Shown here in pieces: positions 20,911 to 26,956 of a stretch of DNA of 26,956 nucleotides (position 1 is its first letter; each line of letters starts with the position of its first letter). Source of the DNA: Owenia fusiformis (taxonomy: Eukaryota > Annelida > Polychaeta > Sabellida > Oweniidae); the NCBI GenBank assembly GCA_903813345.2, contig CAIIXF020000012.1, positions 35,230,572-35,257,527 on the forward strand, in the 5' to 3' direction. The notes beneath the pieces were generated by a model. It was not told the origin of the DNA. It did no database searches and was given only the letters and a program-made list of their open reading frames with translations. The position numbers and the translations under genes were made by a program.

Positions 20911-21730
20911 TTTTAGGTCATGGACAACAGTAAGTCAAATGAGGAAGATGATCCGAAAGAAAGTTGGTTTTTCGACATATTTTGGACCACCCTACAGGTC
21001 ATCTCAACCCCAAGTCGTCTCAACCCAGTCCAACTCAACCCCAAGTCAACTCAACCCCAAGTCAAGTCAACCCCAGTAAAACTCAACCCGAAGTCAACTG
21101 AACCCTGTAAAACTCAACCCCAGTAAAACTCAACCCTATTCATATGTGCAATGTCTAATTTAATTTTTTTATGATGCATGATTTAAGTCATTGATTTCTG
21201 AAAATCAAGCATTTTGCATGATACTTTGAATAGAAAGTTGTAAAAGTATTCCAAAAGAATACGATTAATTAACTATTATTCAATTTAGGACATCTTTTGA
21301 AATCAAATTTAAGATAATTTAGAAATAATCAACAATGTAATATAACTTTTTATTTATATGAACATGCATGAAGAAAATCATTAACATTTACTAATTAATA
21401 GACTGAAAGCATATAGGCGTAGCCAGGAGGGGTGCGCACACACCCTCCCCCCAATTCGGAAGGAAGTTGCATCATTTTTGTCAAAACATATCTTTTTTTG
21501 TCTCGCTTATGCCACGATCAGCAGAATTATTTTTATGAAATAAACTTTCTTATAAGTTTATCAATATATAGACAGGGGTTGAGTTTTACTAGGGTTGAGT
21601 TTAACAGGGTTGAGTTGACTTAGGGTTGAGTTTTACAGGGGTCGACTTGACTTGGGGTTGAGTTGACTTGGGGTTGATTTTTACTGGGTTGAGTTGACTT
21701 GGGGTTGAGATGACCAGGAAGCATTATAAT

Positions 21731-22005
21731 TTACATTCAACCTAGCCTTCCCGGGATTAATCATTTACACTAAACGAAATGCATGAAAAGCTTACTTTGA
21801 AAAATCCCGGGGAAAGAAAAGTTATGAAGAATATGCTCCAGGTTTGAAAAAGCGTCCAATACTACACTAACCCACCTATGCTAACATTGATTAATCTAGG
21901 ACCATGGGTTAAGGACTCGGTTCTTCATTGATTGTTATTCAACAATACAGGAAAGATGTTTTGAGACACCACTATTCTAAAGAGGGCGCCACAAGTAATT
22001 CCAAC
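21731..22005 (+). promoter_or_regulatory. 5' flank and probable 5' UTR of CCT6
   Basis: This 275-bp stretch separates the transposon cluster from the CCT6 start codon and must hold the proximal promoter unless there is a further upstream non-coding exon. I see no convincing TATA box. ATTGATT/ATTGTT (inverted CCAAT-like) motifs occur around 21886-21935. The frame is open from about 21928 but without an ATG before 22006. Confidence 0.35.
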
Positions 22006-22142
22006 ATGTCTGCCGTAAAAGCGTTGAACCCAAAAGCCGAGGTTGCTAGGGCTGCACAGGCTTTAGCAATCAATATAAGTGCGGCCCGAGGACTCCAGGA
22101 TGTTCTCAAATCGAACCTCGGCCCAAAAGGAACCATGAAAAT
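22006..22142 (+). CDS. CCT6: T-complex protein 1 subunit zeta (CCT6), exon 1
   Basis: CCT6 is one of the eight subunits of the cytosolic TRiC/CCT chaperonin, which folds actin, tubulin and other proteins in an ATP-driven double ring. Exon 1 encodes residues 1-46, starting [16 protein letters not shown] and including the nucleotide-pocket segment [10 protein letters not shown]. It is nearly identical to the animal CCT zeta N-terminus as I remember it. ATG 22006 is the first in-frame ATG, has A at -3, and matches the family's start. The codon for Met46 is split AT|G by the intron with donor GTAAGT. With exons 2-4 the window encodes about 205 of the usual ~530 residues; the apical, intermediate and C-terminal equatorial parts lie beyond the right edge. 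Confidence 0.97.
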
Positions 22143-22430
22143 GTAAGTTGTGTCGCTGTTCTAAAGAAATTTCATGATTTGTTTTTGTAAAAATGACAAG
22201 ATTTTTCGAATTTTCTGGAACACGTGAGTTCTGTCAAATTACTAACATGGATAATCTTATATCCCTTTCTTGAAAATAACACGATATGTTTCTTTTACTA
22301 TAATATGCTAGCTTCACATCGGACTCCACATAATATCAGGTATTCAATCCTCATGCTCTACAAAGAGAACAGTGGTGACCAAAAATAATTGATAAGTCGT
22401 ATCATGGGCTCTAGGCCTGTAGATCGTATA

Positions 22431-22701
22431 GGGCGAAGGGGTGTAACGTCGACACCATTTTGGGGTAACTTCAACATGTAGGGTAACTTCGACACCTTGT
22501 TGTTTATTTGATCTAATTTCCGATCTAGGGGGAAGCCATGTTTTTTTTCTCGCATGGATCGAGATCTCGTGAGATTTTAATTTTTCCAGAAATCAAACAT
22601 GGCGGAAAAATGGAAATTCTACTTCTAATACGTAAGTGTCGAAGTAACCCCGTCTATTATGTCAACATTACCCCACACGTCGACATTACACCCCTTTGCC
22701 C
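22431..22701. mobile_element. 271-bp MITE with TA flanks in CCT6 intron 1
   Basis: It begins GGGCGAAGGGGTGTAACGTC and ends in the complement GACATTACACCCCTTTGCCC. It is flanked by TA at 22429-22430 and 22702-22703. The arms of about 60-65 bp contain repeated GGGGTAACTTCAACA / GGGTAACTTCGACAC blocks and pair with GTGTCGAAGTAACCCC. The centre is also partly palindromic (GCCATGTTTT with AAACATGGC). TA flanks suggest a Tc1/mariner-type mechanism, though two bases of evidence are weak. Confidence 0.75.
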
Positions 22702-22761
22702 TAGATGCCTATTCACTTCCTGCGAAAGCTATGTGGATACTTTTGGTCTCTAACTGTGTCT

Positions 22762-23095
22762 TACATCAGTATCATCAATCTGTGCAAGTATTAGAGTGCT
22801 GAAATACTTCTTTTTCGATCAAGACATGTAAATTGTTCATCGGCTGAATGTTTTTCGACCCATTTCCAATATCATAATGGCGGTTTGCTAGTAGTGAGAT
22901 ACATGACGAACGAAATGAATTTTGAGAATGAGTTAGGTTCGGACAACCTCTGGAGATTTACGAAAATGTCCGAGCAGAAAACGCCATAATGGAACTTGGC
23001 AGAAAAAAATTCACTCGACTAACAATTACAAGTCTTGATCGAAAAGGGAGTACCTCAGCACTCCAATACTTGCATCGAAGGATGATAATGATGTA
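22762..23095. mobile_element. ~334-bp inverted-repeat element in CCT6 intron 1
   Basis: The left arm runs TACATCAGTATCATC, GCAAGTATTAGAGTGCTGAA and TTTTTCGATCAAGAC. It pairs with the right arm GTCTTGATCGAAAAGGGAGT, AGCACTCCAATACTTGC and GATGATAATGATGTA. Pairing extends for at least 90 bp per side with some mismatches. No clear target duplication was found, so the superfamily is undetermined. Confidence 0.72.
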
Positions 23096-23594
23096 TGACA
23101 AAGTTAGAAATCAAAAGTAAGCCGCTAATCAACTTAATGCGTATTTCAAAGGTCACTATTATTCAGCTGTCCATTTCTCCGTTTGAGAGACATAAGTTTC
23201 AAAATCTAACATGGCTCTCGAAGTGAGTCATATTTGGCATATCTTCCTGAATTTAACATTAATATCCCAGACTCTCTAAAACTGCAGAGAAGTATACCCC
23301 GTAAATTTACCAAAATTAGTATCTCCAAGGCTTCGTAACCAATGTATGTATGATGCATTTGTCAGGAGTTCGAGCACATTTCGCTAAAATGAAGTAGGAA
23401 TGATCTCCGTCTTTGTTTACTGTGGTTAGATTTCATTGAAAAGTGCTCAGGAGGACATATTTCATGTGCCTGAAATACTCAAATAATCTGATCTGATTTA
23501 TGTACGTTCAGTGAGCAGGCACACATGGGCTATGTTTTTTTTATAGTCATTTCTGATTTTGATTCCTTCCATGGAATTTGTGTTTTGGTGTAAC

Positions 23595-23975
23595 TGTAAC
23601 TTCCACCAAAAATCATGATTTCAGAGATTTTTTTGCCTATAATAGCAAAAGTTTAGCTTTATTTGTAGAGATAAAGATCTCAGGGGGTAGGTAGGCAAAT
23701 CCATTTCGACAGCTCTATTAAGTTTGAAAACCCACCGTTTGTTTATTTATTATGGTGAGCTCTGTATCTTTTATCATAGACATCTGTATCAACTCCTGAC
23801 ATCTAATCTAGTACTAGCCACAATATTTGATAAATGGCGGGTTTTCAAACTAAATGAGTGCCTTAAAATCTATTCGCCTATATAACCCAGAGACACTTTA
23901 TCTTAAGGATAGAATGCATAGATAAAGCAAAACTTATATTATAGGCAAAAAATCACAAAGTGACTTTACCTGTAA
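23595..23975. mobile_element. ~380-bp palindromic element in CCT6 intron 1
   Basis: The left arm (TTTTTTTGCCTATAATAGCA, AGTTTGAAAACCCACCG, TGGTGAGCTCTG) pairs with the right arm (GCGGGTTTTCAAACTAAATG, TTATATTATAGGCAAAAAAT). The arms are about 180-190 bp and meet near 23785 with little loop. The outer edges are blurred and no target duplication is evident. Confidence 0.65.
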
Positions 23976-24328
23976 CCATGCAGAAAACTAGGATGTGTGT
24001 GTAAACATGGGCACCCATGGGTGTAAAGTACTATAAAAATTGAAGTTTGATCAAACATATTGTGAAATGAAGACAAATTTGTTTTTGAGGAATAGTACAT
24101 CATATTTTTAGTGTAACTGTTTCTGTCTATTTCCACAGTGACAGGTGGAACCAACCAAATTAACTTAAAGTCATATTGAAAGACATAACTTTAAAATTCA
24201 TTCTCAGATATAGAAAAAATGAAAAAAAAGTTTTGAGATGCAATCTATTTTCCTTTTTATGACCACAATTTTCGTTTGTTTTTAATCATGCAAAAAATGT
24301 TTGATGAATTTGCTTAATTTGCTTTCAG

Positions 24329-24392
24329 GTTAGTGTCTGGCTCTGGGGACATCAAACTCACAAAAGATGGCAACGTTCTCCTTCATGAAATG
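24329..24392 (+). CDS. CCT6: CCT6 exon 2
   Basis: 64 nt: one base completes Met46, then 21 codons read LVSGSGDIKLTKDGNVLLHEM (residues 47-67). The KLTKDGNVLL segment is the conserved equatorial strand of group II chaperonins near the nucleotide site. It is bounded by acceptor TTTCAG and donor GTAATT; a following in-frame run of codons is intronic. Confidence 0.96.
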
Positions 24393-24604
24393 GTAATTAC
24401 CGTAGATTGTTCATTACCTAATTATTTTCAACAAAGAATATTCTCAGGTCTCAGTAAAACGTTTATATTTCCATGGAAATTTTATTTCTGCAGACTATGG
24501 GTAAATAAATTACCAAAAAATAAAATATTTTATTTCACATATATTTTTGAGAGAATTGGTATTTATTTAACAACCCTCGTACATGAACTCATGGATCTTT
24601 TCAG
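24393..24604 (+). other. CCT6 intron 2
   Basis: A 212-bp phase-0 intron, with donor GTAATT and acceptor ATCTTTTCAG. It is AT-rich and contains no repeat that I could see. Confidence 0.93.
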
Positions 24605-24739
24605 CAAATTCAACATCCAACAGCCTCCCTGATTGCCCGAGTGGCCACAGCTCAAGATGACATCACAGGAGATGGAACGACCTCTAATGTTCTCATTATC
24701 GGAGAGTTACTGAAACAAGCTGATCTCTATATTTCCGAG
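24605..24739 (+). CDS. CCT6: CCT6 exon 3
   Basis: 135 nt, exactly 45 codons (residues 68-112). It carries [19 protein letters not shown] and then the hallmark TGDGTTS motif (about residues 88-94), whose Asp is the catalytic residue for ATP hydrolysis in chaperonins. It ends with [13 protein letters not shown]. Both flanking introns are phase 0. The sequence is almost invariant relative to vertebrate CCT6, so the ATPase site appears intact. Confidence 0.97.
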
Positions 24740-25052
24740 GTAGGCACTACATGAATCAAGAATTTGTAAAAGAGACCAATTATAGCAGTACATATTTAGA
24801 ATATCTCTAGAAATTATGTTTTTTAGAGAGAGAAGCTATAGCTTATTTTACCTCCTTCAAGGAGAGCTAAAACAAACTTGAGCTCACTCTTTATTCTTTT
24901 AACTACTTGTTTTTGAATGATATCTGTGAATTTTTTTCAAGAAATATACAGTATTTTATGCTATGGTGCAATATCAGCATTTTTGGACTATAAAAAATTG
25001 GGAAAGTTGACCCTTCTTTTTTGGGATTATAAGTAAATTGTATACATTTTAG
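24740..25052 (+). other. CCT6 intron 3
   Basis: A 313-bp phase-0 intron, with donor GTAGGC and acceptor TATACATTTTAG. It is AT-rich and has nothing else recognisable. Confidence 0.93.
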
Positions 25053-25330
25053 GGACTCCATCCAAGGATAGTCACTGAAGGCTTTGACCTGGCCAAAAAA
25101 CAAGCTCTTGATGTGCTTGAAGATATCAAAGTTGACCTGAAAGTGGACCGTGATATTCTCGTCAATGTAGCAAGGACATCTTTACGCACAAAAGTCCACG
25201 CAGAGCTAGCTGATAAATTAACAGAACATATCGTTGATGCTGTGTTATCAATTTATGAAGACAAAGAGCCTATTGATTTGCATATGGTTGAGATAATGGA
25301 GATGATGCACAAAACAGATATGGATACAAC
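25053..25330 (+). CDS. CCT6: CCT6 exon 4
   Basis: 278 nt: 92 codons plus two bases (residues 113-204, and the start of 205). It opens [19 protein letters not shown] and includes [20 protein letters not shown], the conserved helix leading out of the equatorial domain. It then has [20 protein letters not shown]. The end is AC|GTAAGT, so Thr205 is completed by exon 5. Exon 5, expected to start with a LIRGLVLDHG-like sequence, was not found before the window ends. Residues 130-140 ([15 protein letters not shown]) are the least conserved part, as is usual in this family. Confidence 0.96.
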
Positions 25331-25754
25331 GTAAGTTGAAAAATTTAAGTGTATTGCGACGGAGATGATCAATAGGGACAACCTCAGTAGCAATACAGAT
25401 TGGTACAGCCCAAGAACTGACCAATCAGAAGGCTTCATTTTACAGATCATACAATAAACACATTTACTCTCAGCAACACCCTAAAGGCCATGTAGGTTAT
25501 CACGAACAATTTCAAATGGTTATATCTTGTTTACATATTTCAAATGGTTTTTTGAAATATTCTTTGTCATAGTGATAATTTTGATCAGTCCTGGAATTTG
25601 ACAAGGGGGTTATTTTTCAATTCCTCTTAGCTTGTGCTGGGAAGGGTCCTGTATTATCAGAAATTTTGGCATGGTTTCTATGAGAAGGTAGATCTGTGTC
25701 TGTAGACCTGTGTCTGTTAAATGTTCAAAATGTTTAAGTTCCAAAACCTTTACT

Positions 25755-26774
25755 CACACCCGGTGATCATGAATATGGGACGGAGGGTGGAGCAGGCAAT
25801 CTCTGCTAGGAAATTCAACAAATCTGGAAGATTTATTTTTTCAAGAAAAAGTTTACTATTGAATTGCTAAATGGATAGGCACACGGTATGGTAGAATATG
25901 TTAGGTTTTCTGGGATTTTTTCTGAAACGATACGCATCTAAGGTATGAGATCTATTAAAAAAGGCGCAAGGCCATCGACAGGCACAAATCAACGTTTTTG
26001 CTATAAATCAAGCAACAATGGTCTGGACGACCTGTAATCAATACTTGTAAGTGATGTTATCATAACTAAATTAATGTCATTGCTGAATTTATAAAATAAG
26101 TTTCCATATGTGAAATAAAAAATAATCGAAAATGATGAATTTGGGACGGAGGGGGGGAGGGGACGGAGGGGGGGAGCAATATGTATATAAGACATGATTA
26201 GAGATGTTTCGCGACTTTAAGTCCTTTTACTCCAAATGTCCCCATTTTTCAGTCTCCAGGGGTATATCATCCAGTTTCTTACTAAGTTAATGAGTTCATT
26301 TTTCAAATACAAGAATTCGTGTGAAGTTGTTTCACTTTATAGAATTATTACTCCCCCCCCCTCCGTCCCCTCCCCCCTCCGTCCCATTTTAATTATTTTC
26401 GATTATTTTTTATTTTACGTATGGAAACTTATTTTATAAATTCAGCAATGACATTAATTTAGTTATGATTACATCACTTACAAGTATTTATTACAGGTCG
26501 TGTAGTCCATTGTTGCTTGATTTATAGCAAAAACTTTGACTTTTGCACGTTGGTTGCGTTGCGCCTTTTTTAATAGATCTTATATCTTAAAAGAGTATCG
26601 GTTGAAAAATAATCCTAGAATACCTAACATATTTTATCATACCGTACGCTTATTCAATTTGCAATTCAATCGTAAACTCTGTTTTGAAAAAATAATTTTA
26701 CCAGATTTGTTGAATTTTCTAGCGGAAATTGCCTGCTCCCCCCCTCCGTCCCATTTTCACGATCACCGGGTGTG
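25755..26774. mobile_element. 1020-bp fold-back transposon in CCT6 intron 4
   Basis: The ends are CACACCCGGTGATC and GATCACCGGGTGTG, flanked by a perfect 5-bp direct repeat TTACT (25750-25754 and 26775-26779). The arms are about 429 bp each (25755-26183 and 26346-26774) with a ~162-bp loop. Paired landmarks include AATTCAACAAATCTGG with CCAGATTTGTTGAATT, and GCTATAAATCAAGCAACAAT with ATTGTTGCTTGATTTATAGC. Each arm carries three GGGACGGAGGG-type G-rich blocks. There is no ORF for a transposase. A 5-bp duplication and CAC start are shared with Transib/RAG-like elements, but the heptamer consensus is not matched, so the family is open. Confidence 0.88.
26143..26174 (+). repeat. G-rich block with quadruplex potential
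   Basis: GGGACGGAGGGGGGG and its repeat AGGGGACGGAGGGGGGG give at least four G3+ runs with short loops on the sense strand. The block sits at the loop-proximal end of the fold-back's left arm; its C-rich complement is at 26351-26385. Confidence 0.6.
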
Positions 26775-26924
26775 TTACTGTCTTGAAATACTGTATAACA
26801 TATTATAGATTTAAAAACCCATTCTCTTGGAGCATTAATTGGTATAATTTTAGAACTGGAGTATTGATTATAACATATAAATCTTTTGTATTTCAAACAT
26901 TTAACACATTTTACAGTAAAATAT

Positions 26925-26944
26925 AATACAATACAATACAATAT
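26925..26944. repeat. (AATAC)n microsatellite
   Basis: A short pentanucleotide run of about four units (ATACAATACAATACAATA) close to the window end. Confidence 0.75.
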
Positions 26945-26956
26945 ATTATAATAATA

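Larger units (their letters stand above)
18458..20994. mobile_element. hAT-like fold-back element, 2537 bp
   Basis: The terminal inverted repeats are TAGGGTGGTCCAAAATATG at the left and its complement CATATTTTGGACCACCCTA at the right. A perfect 8-bp direct repeat CAGGTCAT flanks the element (18450-18457 and 20995-21002), the hallmark of hAT transposition. Each arm is built of ~180-194-bp tandem units. GACCCAAATC landmarks lie at 18573, 18753, 18947, 19133 and 19315 in the left arm. Their complements lie at about 20309, 20501, 20691 and 20882 in the right arm. No hAT transposase or dimerisation-domain frame was found, so it depends on an enzyme supplied elsewhere. The centre holds a second, TTAA-flanked element. 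Confidence 0.9.
18437..21730. mobile_element. Outer fold-back element with 16-bp repeats, split by a hAT-like insert
   Basis: Removing the hAT-like insert (18458-20994 plus one target copy) joins GGTGACAGGTCAT to CTCAACCCCAAGTC. The joined arm matches the reverse complement of 21573-21722, which ends GGGGTTGAGATGACCAGGAA. The arms (about 21003-21140 and 21573-21715) consist of 16-bp units such as CTCAACCCCAAGTCAA, and they correspond unit by unit. ATTATAAT lies at both outer edges (18437-18444 and 21723-21730). This could be an 8-bp target duplication, but the octamer is itself palindromic, so it could equally be part of the inverted repeat. The interior (21141-21572) is AT-rich and holds a GGCGTAGCCAGGAGGGG motif but no ORF. 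Confidence 0.75.
22143..24328 (+). other. CCT6 intron 1
   Basis: A phase-2 intron of 2186 bp, with donor GTAAGT and acceptor TTGCTTTCAG. It carries three separate inverted-repeat elements (at 22431, 22762 and about 23595). The stretches between them (22143-22430, 23096-23594 and 23976-24328) are AT-rich with nothing recognised. Confidence 0.93.
25331..26956 (+). other. CCT6 intron 4 (partial)
   Basis: A phase-2 intron starting GTAAGT and running beyond the window for at least 1626 bp. It contains the 1020-bp fold-back element. The 419 bp before that element hold nothing that I recognise. Confidence 0.9.

Noticed and set aside
21928-22005. N-terminal extension of CCT6
   Set aside because: The frame is open upstream but has no ATG before 22006, and the family begins at the [10 protein letters not shown]-type start.
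24333-24632. 99-codon continuous frame across CCT6 exons 2 and 3
   Set aside because: Only the first 20 codons match CCT6. The rest is intron 2 read-through in the wrong frame for exon 3, and GT-AG boundaries restore the family sequence precisely.

Overview
The window is nuclear DNA from an animal, most likely a marine invertebrate. It is AT-rich and intron-bearing. Its one clear gene is the 5' part of the cytosolic chaperonin subunit CCT6 (CCT zeta), split into short exons by GT-AG introns. There are no operons, ribosome binding sites or dense ORFs, so a prokaryotic reading does not fit. I cannot name the species from sequence alone.

Region by region. 1-3.2 kb: unique AT-rich DNA with two copies of a short TIR-like repeat and a weak GPCR-TM7-like open frame on the minus strand. 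3.4-4.7 kb: two unrelated satellites with the same architecture, each having ~19-20-bp monomers amplified into three near-identical higher-order units (59 bp and 141 bp). 4.7-9.7 kb: mostly featureless. 9.7-10.3 kb: a 148-bp tandem duplication between two CCGT microsatellites. 10.67-10.84 kb: a displaced 28S rRNA fragment. 11.7-12.0 kb: three 92-bp repeats. 12.74 kb: one exon-like open frame ending at a good splice donor. 13.3-16.7 kb: small repeats, a tRNA-like SINE head, a pogo-like MITE, a 200-bp tandem duplication and a MITE with a reconstructable empty site. 17.2-21.7 kb: a transposon cluster made of an 867-bp Tc1/mariner-like palindrome with TA duplications, then a nest of three elements. 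In that nest a TTAA-flanked MITE lies inside a 2.5-kb hAT-like fold-back element with 8-bp target duplications, which itself sits in the left arm of an older fold-back built of 16-bp repeats.

22.0-27.0 kb: CCT6 exons 1-4 (about 205 of the usual ~530 residues); the gene runs off the right edge. Its introns carry four inverted-repeat elements. The largest is a 1020-bp fold-back in intron 4 with a perfect 5-bp target duplication.

The unifying theme is an unusual density of long palindromic, apparently non-autonomous DNA transposons from several superfamilies, several of them in sense-transcribed introns of a housekeeping chaperonin gene. If transcribed, those introns would fold into long double-stranded RNA. 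No transposase, reverse transcriptase, CRISPR or defence gene was recognised.
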